Assembly (NCBI GenBank): GCA_025449725.1
Contig: JANWIU010000059.1
Coordinates: forward strand, 1-5,579
Reading direction: 5' to 3'
DNA length: 5,579 nucleotides
Source: Pseudobdellovibrio sp.
Lineage (GTDB): Bacteria; Bdellovibrionota; Bdellovibrionia; Bdellovibrionales; Bdellovibrionaceae
The notes under the pieces are model-generated. The model was not told the origin of the DNA and made no database searches. It saw only the letters and a list, made by a program, of their open reading frames with translations. Both the position numbers and the translations under genes were made by a program. Shown one piece after another: positions 1 through 5,579 of this stretch; position 1 is the first letter of the stretch; the number at the start of each line of letters is the position of its first letter.

Positions 1-627
1 AACCTTATCTTTAAAATGATCGCGGATCTCTTCAACCACTTGGTGACCAAGATTATTTCTCTTATCAAACATAGTTAAAACGATGCCTTCAATGTGAAGC
101 TGTGGGTTTATGCCTTTTTTAACTAAGCCAGCTGTGTTTAATAGTTGGCTTAAGCCTTCAAGAGCATAGTACTCACATTGAAGTGGCACTAGAAAGCTGT
201 TGGCAGCCGCTAGTGAGTTTAAAGTCAAAAGGCCCAAAGAAGGTGGGCAATCAATTAATACATAGTCATAGAGGTGGCTAACCGCTTGAATGGCTGTTTT
301 TAGCCGATACTCGCGTTGAGGCATATCAACCAACTCAATTTCAGCTCCAACCAGGTCTGGATTAGCCGTAGCTACCCACAAATTATTGGTATAGCTCTTA
401 AAGGTGACGTCCTGAATATTCTTTTCACCAATTAATACGTGGTAGATGTTCGACTCTGGCGTCTCATGATTCTTTATGCCTAGTCCGCTTGAGGCATTTC
501 CTTGTGGATCCATATCCACGACTAGGACTTTGTATCCTAATCCCGCCAAAGCGGCTGATAAATTAACTGTTGTAGTGGTTTTTCCCACTCCACCTTTTTG
601 ATTGGCTATGCAAATTGTCTTAATCAC
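1..627 (-). CDS. parA: Chromosome partitioning ATPase ParA (Soj family), C-terminus cut by window edge
   Basis: This is a deviant Walker ATPase that drives chromosome segregation with ParB and parS: it binds the nucleoid as an ATP dimer and is released by ParB. The first 209 residues are visible. The deviant Walker A motif KGGVGKTT spans residues 11-18, with signature Lys11 and P-loop Lys16. The A' motif DMDPQGN is at 38-44 and the Walker B motif YVLIDCPPS at 122-130, with Asp126. NPDLVGAEIEL at 89-99 is also typical of chromosomal Soj proteins. Family members are about 250-270 residues, so roughly 50 residues are missing beyond base 1. The GTG start is fixed by an in-frame TAA at 637-639, by the closeness of the P-loop to the N-terminus and by a strong ribosome binding site. 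The two nearby parS sites support a chromosomal rather than plasmid or MinD-like role. parB is expected directly downstream, outside the window. The family assignment is very secure. Confidence 0.97.
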   Translation of the reverse strand, partial: MIKTICIANQKGGVGKTTTTVNLSAALAGLGYKVLVVDMDPQGNASSGLGIKNHETPESNIYHVLIGEKNIQDVTFKSYTNNLWVATANPDLVGAEIELVDMPQREYRLKTAIQAVSHLYDYVLIDCPPSLGLLTLNSLAAANSFLVPLQCEYYALEGLSQLLNTAGLVKKGINPQLHIEGIVLTMFDKRNNLGHQVVEEIRDHFKDKV

Positions 628-632
628 GTTGT

Positions 633-638
633 CTCCTT
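633..638 (-). promoter_or_regulatory. Shine-Dalgarno of parA
   Basis: The minus strand reads AAGGAG followed by five bases and the GTG at 627-625. This near-perfect anti-16S match overlaps the in-frame stop TAA (639-637). It decides that parA starts at this GTG, since no start codon lies upstream in frame after the stop. Confidence 0.85.
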
Positions 639-671
639 AGCTTTGCTCAACCATCTTTCCTTTTAGTTTAG

Positions 672-685
672 TTTGTTTCAACAAA
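672..685. repeat. Short inverted repeat in the parA/lipoprotein intergenic region
   Basis: TTTGTT and AACAAA form a perfect 6-bp inverted repeat around a two-base centre (TC). It sits 13 bases from the possible parA -10 hexamer measured centre to centre, and about 35 bases from parS. It could be an operator for either divergent gene, but a 6-bp AT-rich repeat is also easily found by chance. Confidence 0.3.
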
Positions 686-713
686 TATTTTAGTTTTGCT
701 GTGATTTTTCCGA

Positions 714-729
714 TGTTCCACGTGGAACA
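714..729. promoter_or_regulatory. parS: parS centromere site 1 (ParB-binding)
   Basis: TGTTCCACGTGGAACA is a perfect 16-bp palindrome. It matches the conserved chromosomal parS motif (TGTTtCACGTGaAACA type) with the CACGTG core and both TGTT/AACA arms. It lies 86 bases upstream of the parA start and only four bases before the preferred ATG of the lipoprotein gene. ParB clamps are known to load on such sites and slide to neighbouring DNA, and parS sites typically cluster near parAB and the origin, as here. Confidence 0.95.
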
Positions 730-733
730 ATCG

Positions 734-1240
734 ATGAAATTAATCATTTTTGCCCTCTTTTTATTCTTCTTAGGCTGCACCAAGGTGGATCCACACCCGG
801 AAACCCGTGATGAGATCTATGTTGATCTTGGTCAAGAGTTAGAAATAGTGACCAAAGCACTTGAAGGCGCCGAGAAGAACTTACTTCTAGCAAAAGATGA
901 AATGAAAAAGGCGATTCCTCAAACTGGTCAGATAAAATACGCTACAAAGAAACTTAGAAATGCAGAAGCTTATTTAGCTGAGATGAAACAAAGAAAGATA
1001 TTCTTTGATATCAAACGCGAACGAAGAAAAAACTATGTACAGTTCCGCTACCAGGAAAGCTTAGGTTCCGGGGGCCGCCCGTGGCCGGACCAAAAGGAAA
1101 TTGAAGAATATAGAACAGTTGTTAAGTTCAACCGGGACAAACTGGAGTGGGATCGCAATAAAGGGATGAGAAAAGATGTTCCACGTGGAACAAAGTCTAG
1201 TCCTTCAGACGAAAATCCAGAAGGCACTGCAACGGAATAA
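734..1240 (+). CDS. Small coiled-coil lipoprotein of unknown function, flanked and overlapped by parS sites
   Basis: I do not recognise the family. From ATG 734 the product has 168 residues. It opens with Met-Lys, a hydrophobic stretch (residues 3-13) and FFLGC ending in Cys15, a short type II signal peptide with an acceptable lipobox (Phe at -3 is less usual). Thr at +2 rather than Asp would, by the Lol rule of enterics, favour the outer membrane. Residues about 27-105 are charged and heptad-like, so a helical coiled coil is likely, followed by a GSGGRPWPDQ linker (111-120), another helix (121-143) and a disordered-looking Ser/Pro/Glu tail. An upstream GTG at 701 and ATG at 713 are in frame, but they lack a ribosome binding site and would bury the signal peptide. 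GGA at 724-726, inside parS, is the only Shine-Dalgarno-like match for ATG 734. The gene is divergent from parA and convergent with rsmG. That it is a lipoprotein is fairly sure; its role is unknown. Confidence 0.8.
   Translation: MKLIIFALFLFFLGCTKVDPHPETRDEIYVDLGQELEIVTKALEGAEKNLLLAKDEMKKAIPQTGQIKYATKKLRNAEAYLAEMKQRKIFFDIKRERRKNYVQFRYQESLGSGGRPWPDQKEIEEYRTVVKFNRDKLEWDRNKGMRKDVPRGTKSSPSDENPEGTATE
1177..1192. promoter_or_regulatory. parS: parS centromere site 2 (ParB-binding), inside the lipoprotein coding sequence
   Basis: This is the same perfect palindrome TGTTCCACGTGGAACA as site 1. The identity extends to 19 bases (GA before, A after), and its start is 463 bases from that of site 1. It encodes D148-V-P-R-G-T-K154 of the lipoprotein, read in a different codon phase from site 1, so the match is a DNA-level signal and not a protein repeat. 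It lies about 45 bases before the stop codon. Confidence 0.95.
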
Positions 1241-1263
1241 AAAAGCCGACTCAAAAGCCGGCT
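1236..1263 (-). terminator. Rho-independent terminator of the khpB-mnmE-mnmG-rsmG unit
   Basis: On the minus strand AGCCGGC (1263-1257), the loop TTTTGA and GTCGGCT (1250-1244) form a 7-bp stem with one G-U wobble. A run of T follows (1243-1239, then ATT), the classic intrinsic terminator. It ends transcription 30 bases after the rsmG stop. Read on the plus strand the wobble becomes an A-C mismatch and the downstream tail (GTTCTAAAAA) is poor, so any bidirectional use for the lipoprotein gene would be weak. The T-tract overlaps the lipoprotein TAA at 1238-1240. Confidence 0.85.
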
Positions 1264-1292
1264 GTTCTAAAAATTAATATTATAAATGAAAA

Positions 1293-1955
1293 TTAATCGA
1301 GCTTCGTAGTTTTAACGACGAACATCTTAATGTCGCCGATCGGAAGTTTATATTCCGTTTCTAAAGCCGGCTGCCAGATAGAACAAAGTTGCGTCGGAAT
1401 CTGAGAAACTTCCATCGCCCATTCTTCTGATTTCATGTGATAAATGTTTCCACCCTTTTTAACAGCTTTTCTTAAAGTCAGAAGTGCTTTTGGAAGCGGG
1501 GCGAATCCACGGCAAATCGCTTGTTCGATAACATTACTTGTAAGTAATTCAATTTTTTTATTCTGAACAACAACACTGGTTAAACCTAGAGTGTCGGCGA
1601 TATGTTTTACGAACTCACACTTGCGTTCATCAGAATCAATTAATACGATTTTTTGGTCCGGATACAAAATAGCATAAATCAATCCAGGAAAACCGTTGCC
1701 GCTACCAAGATCATATAAATATATAGATTTATTGATCTTTTTAGAAACCGCGCGACTTGCAAGTATGCTATCAGCAAAATGAACTGCATCAGCGTGAACA
1801 ACCGTCTTAGGAGAAATAAGATTTACAACCTTATTAAACTTCTGAAGCTCGGTAAAATATTTGTATAAATTTTCATGGGTCTTTTCATCGATGTCTGGAA
1901 ACCAGGTTTTAATTCTCCAGTTCGCTGACTGATCTGCGGTAAGTTGTTGGCTCAC
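1293..1955 (-). CDS. rsmG: 16S rRNA (guanine-527-N7)-methyltransferase RsmG (GidB)
   Basis: RsmG uses S-adenosylmethionine to methylate N7 of G527 in 16S rRNA, in the 530 loop near the streptomycin site; loss is known to give low-level streptomycin resistance. The product has 220 residues, close to the family's usual 205-240. The N-terminal signature NKVVNLIS (41-48) and HFADSI (59-64) are followed by the SAM motif I YDLGSGNGFPG (81-91). The acidic ribose-binding strand end is IVLIDSDERK (103-112), then CRGFAPLPKAL (148-158) and GGNIYHMKS (168-176). The start is a GTG with AGGA eight bases upstream (1964-1967). It is the last gene of the operon, 42 bases after mnmG, and is followed directly by the terminator. 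The family is certain; the HMKS stretch is a mild variant of the usual LKG ending. Confidence 0.96.
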   Translation of the reverse strand: MSQQLTADQSANWRIKTWFPDIDEKTHENLYKYFTELQKFNKVVNLISPKTVVHADAVHFADSILASRAVSKKINKSIYLYDLGSGNGFPGLIYAILYPDQKIVLIDSDERKCEFVKHIADTLGLTSVVVQNKKIELLTSNVIEQAICRGFAPLPKALLTLRKAVKKGGNIYHMKSEEWAMEVSQIPTQLCSIWQPALETEYKLPIGDIKMFVVKTTKLD

Positions 1956-1997
1956 TTGATATATCCTATTTATCTAAAGCTTTATGAAACAGAGAAC

Positions 1998-3869
1998 TTA
2001 AATATCAATTTGTTTCGTACCCTTTAGATATATCATGATTGCCTGTAAAGCAGAAGGATTAACGCCTGATATGCGTTGCGCCTGACCTAAAGTTCTGGGC
2101 CTAACTTTACACAATTTATCAACTTCTTCCGACGAAAGTCCTTTAATCACTGCGTAATCTAACCCGGAAGGAATCGGCGCCAATTCAAACTTTTTTGTTT
2201 GAGCGATAATTTCATTCTGCTTTTTGATATAGCCAGAATATTTTACTTCAATCTCAACAGCATCCAGAACGTCATTGTTGTTTTCATATTCGAAACCAAG
2301 CTTAGAAAGAAACTCAAAACTTACTTCCGGTCGGCGTAATAATTCTGAAAACTTAACCGGCTTCAATAACGGCGTGCTTCCCATCTCTTGAATTAAATTA
2401 TTGGTTTCAGGTTTTGGGTAAACCACGCCCTGACTCAAACGGTTTAATAACTCTTCCCGTTTAAATTTTATATTTTCTAATTTGTCGAGATCGGCCTCAG
2501 GCACCAACCCCAAAGTTCTTGAAATCGGAGACAGGCGATCAATCGTATTGTCTTCTCTTAGCACCAATCGGTGTTCCGCGCGGGAAGTGAACATGCGATA
2601 CGGCTCACGAGTACCTTTAGTTACAAGGTCGTCAATTAATACACCAATATAGGCTTTGTCGCGGTCTAAAATAAACTCTTCGCGGCCTAATATTTTGTGA
2701 GCCGCATTGACGCCTGCTACAAAACCCTGAGCAGCCGCTTCTTCATACCCGCTGGTTCCATTAATTTGTCCGGCTAAAAATAAATTTTCAATCGGGCGTG
2801 TTTCCAGGCGGTGATAAATCTGAGTGGGCTCTACATAGTCGTATTCGACGGCGTAACCATAACGGACAACTTGTACGTTTTCAAGACCGGGGATGGTCTT
2901 TAAAAACTGATCCTGAACTTCTTCCGGCAACGAAGTTGAAATTCCCTGCAAGTAAATCAAATCTGTTGTTAAACCTTCTGGCTCTAAAAATGTCTGATGT
3001 GAAAGTCTATCGCTGAACCGGGTAATTTTATCTTCAATGCTTGGGCAGTAGCGTGGGCCAACGCCTTCTATAATTCCGCAAAACATTGGGGATTTATCCA
3101 GATTGGCGCGAATAATTTCATGGGTCTTTTCTGTCGTATGAGAAAGATAGCAGGCCACTTGAGGCAAATAAAAATCTTTTTTAGAAGTATGAGCAAAAGG
3201 GTAAAAAACAGCATCACCATATTCAGCTTTGGTTTTTGACCAATCAATACTGTTTTTATGCAAGCGCGCCGGCGTTCCTGTTTTAAGTCTTTTAACTTCA
3301 AAGCCGAATTCAGCCAGTTGATCTGACAATCCTAAAGAAGCTTTGTCGCCAATTCGGCCACCTGAAATTTGCTTTAAACCGAAGTGCATAACGCCGTTCA
3401 TGAATGTGCCGGTTGTAATGGTCACTGCTTTAGAACGAATTTCGCTGCCATCTTGAAGAACAACACCTTCACAAACATTGCGGCTTAAAATGAGTCTTTT
3501 AACTTCACCCTCAATGATGCTTAGATTTTTTTGAGCCCTTAATACCTTCTTCTGAAGGTCAGAATAAATGTGTTTATCGCACTGGGCGCGGCTTCCGCGA
3601 ACAGCGGGGCCACGGCTGGAATTCAGCCTTTTAAATTGAATACAGGATTCATCGGCCGCAATACCCATTTGGCCGCCCAAAACATCGATTTCACGAACCA
3701 TGTGGCCTTTAGCAAGCCCCCCGATAGAAGGGTTACAGGACATATAGGCAATTCGTTCAACATTGGTCGTTACAAGCAAGGTGTTGATCCCAAGGCGTGC
3801 TCCGGCCAAACAAGCCTCAACGCCTGCGTGACCACCACCAACAACGATCAAATCGTAACCTTGAATCAC
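1998..3869 (-). CDS. mnmG: tRNA uridine-34 5-carboxymethylaminomethyl synthesis enzyme MnmG (GidA)
   Basis: MnmG is the FAD-dependent partner of MnmE. Together they add an aminomethyl or carboxymethylaminomethyl group to C5 of wobble U34 in certain tRNAs, using methylene-tetrahydrofolate and glycine or ammonium. The 623 residues match the usual length of about 620-630. The Rossmann FAD motif GGGHAG is at 11-16. MSCNPSIGGLAKG (43-55) carries Cys45, and GPRYCPSIEDK (271-281) carries Cys275. These correspond to the two functionally important cysteines of the E. coli enzyme (47 and 277). The second signature AGQINGTSGYEEAAAQG is at 366-382, and the C-terminal helical domain, which contacts MnmE and tRNA, is complete with SGYIKKQ (545-551). 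The start is a GTG with AGGG five bases upstream (3875-3878). It lies 22 bases after mnmE, an arrangement that favours co-expression of the two subunits. The assignment is certain. Confidence 0.98.
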   Translation of the reverse strand: MIQGYDLIVVGGGHAGVEACLAGARLGINTLLVTTNVERIAYMSCNPSIGGLAKGHMVREIDVLGGQMGIAADESCIQFKRLNSSRGPAVRGSRAQCDKHIYSDLQKKVLRAQKNLSIIEGEVKRLILSRNVCEGVVLQDGSEIRSKAVTITTGTFMNGVMHFGLKQISGGRIGDKASLGLSDQLAEFGFEVKRLKTGTPARLHKNSIDWSKTKAEYGDAVFYPFAHTSKKDFYLPQVACYLSHTTEKTHEIIRANLDKSPMFCGIIEGVGPRYCPSIEDKITRFSDRLSHQTFLEPEGLTTDLIYLQGISTSLPEEVQDQFLKTIPGLENVQVVRYGYAVEYDYVEPTQIYHRLETRPIENLFLAGQINGTSGYEEAAAQGFVAGVNAAHKILGREEFILDRDKAYIGVLIDDLVTKGTREPYRMFTSRAEHRLVLREDNTIDRLSPISRTLGLVPEADLDKLENIKFKREELLNRLSQGVVYPKPETNNLIQEMGSTPLLKPVKFSELLRRPEVSFEFLSKLGFEYENNNDVLDAVEIEVKYSGYIKKQNEIIAQTKKFELAPIPSGLDYAVIKGLSSEEVDKLCKVRPRTLGQAQRISGVNPSALQAIMIYLKGTKQIDI

Positions 3870-3891
3870 ATTAACCCTATCCCGGACCGGC

Positions 3892-5322
3892 TTATTTGCC
3901 TAAGCAGAACTCTTTAAAGACCCTATCCATAATCTGATCGTCATAGACTTGTCCAAGAATTTTTTGAAGGGAGACAAGGGACTCCTTCAAATACATGGCA
4001 ACGAATTCCGCCCCCATATTACTTTCGAGTTCGCGAAGGGATTTTGAAATCATTTCAAAAGAATATTCAGCCTGTTCTAACTGACGGGATGTCGAAATCA
4101 CCGCTTCTTCAAGGTAATCAAAACGACCTACTGTTTTTTTGATTTCTTCGAGAATTTCAGCCCGGCTGCTTTCAAGCTGAGTTGAGGTCATTAAAACCGC
4201 GTTCACTTGAACTGAAGAGGCTGCTTTCAACAATTCTCGCTGCTGAGCCTCAGAAGCCATATCTTTTTTATTAATTAAAAGTATTTTTTTAACGTCTTTT
4301 CTGTCGGGAACCTGTTTTAGGGTTTCCTTGATTTCAGTAATTTCAGGCGTACCTTTTACAGCAGCCTCAGGCGAATTTTTTAACAGAGTTGTGGCATCTA
4401 CCACCACACAAATGACATCAGCTTTTTCAGCTTCTTTTTTTGAACGATCGATACCGATCACTTCGATCTGATCCTGGGTATCGCGAAGACCGGCCGTATC
4501 AATGATATTAAACTTCAAGCCATCAAATACGGTTTCAGATTCAATCACATCACGAGTAGTGCCTGCAACCGGAGTCACTATGGCTTTGTCATTTTTTACT
4601 AATAAGTTCAGTATACTGGATTTGCCGACGTTCGGCGCACCAATAAGAGCTACTCTAATTCCGTCTTTTATCAGGCGTCCTGAATTATAAGACTGAATTA
4701 ATTTTTCAAGAGAATTTTGGATGGATGTCAGCTTCGCAATCAAGACGTCGTTATCAACAACTTCAATTCCTTGTTCGATAAAATCAATCGACGCTTCTAT
4801 ATGGGCCAGGCACCAGGTTAAATCGGAAATGTTTTTTTCGAATTCTTTTGAAACCACTCCGTCAAGTTGGCGAAGCGCAACTTTTGCAGCTGCTTTATTC
4901 TGGCTTTCAATCAATCCTAAAACGGATTCAGCCTGAACCAAATCCAGGTTTCCGTTCATGAAGGCGCGATAAGTGAATTCGCCCTTGTCAGCAATTCGTG
5001 CGCCGGATTTTACCAGGAGGTCTAAAATTTGTTGGGTAACAAAACGGCTTCCGTGACATGAAATCTCAATTGTCTCTTCGCCGGTGTAGGATTTACCTTT
5101 TTCAAAAAAGGTAAAAAGTACTTCATCAACTTTATTTTTTTTTAAATCTGTAAAGTCAGAAAAATAAACACGGTGAGATTCAATTTTTTTCTTATTTAAA
5201 GCTGTCGAAAAATTCTTACAAATTTCCAGCGAATGTGAGCCGCTCACTCGAATAACGGCAATCCCACCCACCCCATGCGGAGTCGAAATGGCACAAATTG
5301 TTTGGTCATTTCTCTCCAGCAT
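3892..5322 (-). CDS. mnmE: tRNA modification GTPase MnmE (TrmE)
   Basis: MnmE is the homodimeric GTPase half of the MnmE-MnmG tRNA U34 modification complex. Its N-terminal domain (about 1-120) binds the folate one-carbon donor and dimerises. A helical domain follows and carries an inserted G domain: G1 GAPNVGKS at 228-235, switch I GTTRD at 254-258, G3 DTAGLR at 275-280 and G4 NKKD at 351-354. The C-terminus ends in the family motif FCLGK (472-476) with the conserved Cys473. At 476 residues it is slightly longer than the usual 450-460. The surplus lies between G3 and G4 (about 311-346), and the G5 loop, normally SAK-like, reads MTST (378-381). The ATG is preceded by a weak GGGA five bases away, and translation may be helped by the khpB stop 12 bases upstream. 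The function is certain. Confidence 0.98.
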   Translation of the reverse strand: MLERNDQTICAISTPHGVGGIAVIRVSGSHSLEICKNFSTALNKKKIESHRVYFSDFTDLKKNKVDEVLFTFFEKGKSYTGEETIEISCHGSRFVTQQILDLLVKSGARIADKGEFTYRAFMNGNLDLVQAESVLGLIESQNKAAAKVALRQLDGVVSKEFEKNISDLTWCLAHIEASIDFIEQGIEVVDNDVLIAKLTSIQNSLEKLIQSYNSGRLIKDGIRVALIGAPNVGKSSILNLLVKNDKAIVTPVAGTTRDVIESETVFDGLKFNIIDTAGLRDTQDQIEVIGIDRSKKEAEKADVICVVVDATTLLKNSPEAAVKGTPEITEIKETLKQVPDRKDVKKILLINKKDMASEAQQRELLKAASSVQVNAVLMTSTQLESSRAEILEEIKKTVGRFDYLEEAVISTSRQLEQAEYSFEMISKSLRELESNMGAEFVAMYLKESLVSLQKILGQVYDDQIMDRVFKEFCLGK

Positions 5323-5334
5323 GGATATCCCGGA

Positions 5335-5579
5335 CTAGTTTTCGTCCGTTGCGCCGGCTTCAGCATCTGGTGCTGATGGCTTATTGGCTGGGTAAATTTT
5401 AATTTTTTTATAAAGACCATCACCCAATGAACGGCTTTTAACACGCCCGTCCTGAGCCAGGTATTGATGAACCACTTTACGCTCTTTAGGAGGTAAAGCG
5501 CGATAGTACACCGATTTACCTTGTTCAATAGCAATAGTTTTTAAATGTTCAGCGCGCTCAATTAAAGCCGCTTCTGATT
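5335..5579 (-). CDS. khpB: RNA-binding protein KhpB (Jag/EloR family), C-terminal R3H domain only; N-terminus cut by window edge
   Basis: Only the last 80 residues and the TAG are in the window; the first complete codon begins at 5577. They form an R3H single-strand nucleic-acid-binding domain: RAEHLKTIAIEQGKSVYYRAL, then PPKERKVVHQYL with the defining Arg-x3-His (residues 33 and 37 of the visible part), then VKSRSLGDGLYKKIKIYP. A 17-residue Ala/Asp/Glu-rich tail follows. Full KhpB/Jag proteins have a Jag-N domain, a KH domain and R3H, and pair with KhpA to bind RNA; in Gram-positives they influence cell elongation and division. The usual Arg near the end of R3H (GEgpxR) is Lys here. Position immediately upstream of mnmE, 12 bases apart, matches the conserved yidC-jag-mnmE order. 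A different R3H protein is possible but unlikely in this context. Confidence 0.88.
   Translation of the reverse strand, partial: SEAALIERAEHLKTIAIEQGKSVYYRALPPKERKVVHQYLAQDGRVKSRSLGDGLYKKIKIYPANKPSAPDAEAGATDEN

Larger units (their letters stand above)
628..733. promoter_or_regulatory. Divergent intergenic region between parA and the lipoprotein gene
   Basis: These 106 bases separate the divergent parA and lipoprotein starts and must hold promoters for both, unless parA is read from elsewhere. The stretch is T-rich on the plus strand. On the minus strand TAAAAT (692-687) matches the sigma-70 -10 consensus at five of six positions and would start parA transcription roughly 50 bases upstream of its GTG. 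However, no convincing TTGACA-like -35 box lies 16-18 bases further up. I see no clear promoter for the plus strand. The region ends in a perfect parS (714-729). That a parA promoter lies here is inference from gene layout, because the terminator at 1236-1263 should stop read-through from the rsmG operon. Confidence 0.45.

Noticed and set aside
701..733. Longer lipoprotein start at GTG 701 or ATG 713
   Set aside because: Neither has a Shine-Dalgarno. Either would put up to 11 residues encoded across parS before the Met-Lys signal peptide and spoil a short lipoprotein signal.
1048..1254. Open frame antisense to the lipoprotein gene
   Set aside because: It has no ribosome binding site and no recognisable protein features. 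It overlaps the operon terminator and is explained as a shadow of the plus-strand gene.
2572..2587. parS-like sequence TGTTCCGCGCGGGAAG inside mnmG
   Set aside because: Only 11 of 16 positions match the two perfect sites and the CACGTG core is lost. It encodes the conserved SRAEHRLV region of MnmG, which explains the sequence.
3094..3102. DnaA-box-like TTATCCAGA inside mnmG
   Set aside because: It has one mismatch to TTATCCACA, stands alone in a coding sequence, and no cluster of boxes or AT-rich unwinding element is seen. The replication origin itself is not in this window.
3570..3917. Plus-strand open frame antisense to the mnmG start
   Set aside because: It lies opposite the conserved FAD-binding part of MnmG and is a by-product of its codons, with no start signals or motifs.
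5244..5534. Minus-strand open frame spanning the khpB/mnmE junction
   Set aside because: It overlaps the R3H-coding frame and the mnmE start in another phase. The real frames have clear family motifs and this one has none.

Overview
The window is a piece of a chromosomal origin-proximal (partition) region of a bacterium. Reading along the minus strand it holds khpB/jag (C-terminal part) - mnmE - mnmG - rsmG - [one plus-strand lipoprotein gene with two parS sites] - parA (N-terminal part). The order jag-mnmE-mnmG-rsmG-parA-(parB) is the classic conserved cluster next to the replication origin in many bacteria. GC content looks to be in the low-to-mid 40s by eye. The gene order, the parS type and the Lys/Asn-rich proteins suggest a Gram-negative such as a member of the Bdellovibrionota or a related delta-type lineage. 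That placement is a guess from general impression; nothing in the window proves it.

Layout. Positions 1-627 (minus) encode the first 209 residues of a ParA/Soj ATPase, starting at a GTG with a good Shine-Dalgarno; the C-terminus and presumably parB lie beyond base 1. Positions 628-733 are the divergent intergenic region, ending in a perfect 16-bp palindromic parS. Positions 734-1240 (plus) encode a small, unrecognised coiled-coil lipoprotein. A second, identical parS lies inside its 3' coding part at 1177-1192. A hairpin at 1236-1263 is a good rho-independent terminator for the minus-strand operon and overlaps the lipoprotein stop codon. Positions 1293-1955 are rsmG, 1998-3869 mnmG, 3892-5322 mnmE and 5335-5579 the R3H end of khpB. 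All four minus-strand genes are spaced by 12-42 bases and look like one transcription unit.

How it works together. MnmE and MnmG form the complex that makes the (carboxymethyl)aminomethyl modification at U34 of tRNAs, RsmG methylates G527 of 16S rRNA, and KhpB is an RNA-binding protein, so the operon is devoted to RNA modification and binding. ParA with (unseen) ParB and the two parS sites forms a ParABS chromosome segregation system. The most unusual element is the lipoprotein gene. It is the only plus-strand gene, it sits between rsmG and parA, and it is bracketed by the two parS sites 463 bp apart. The first parS lies in its 5' leader against the start codon and the second is written into its C-terminal coding sequence. 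It should therefore lie entirely inside the ParB-loaded partition complex.
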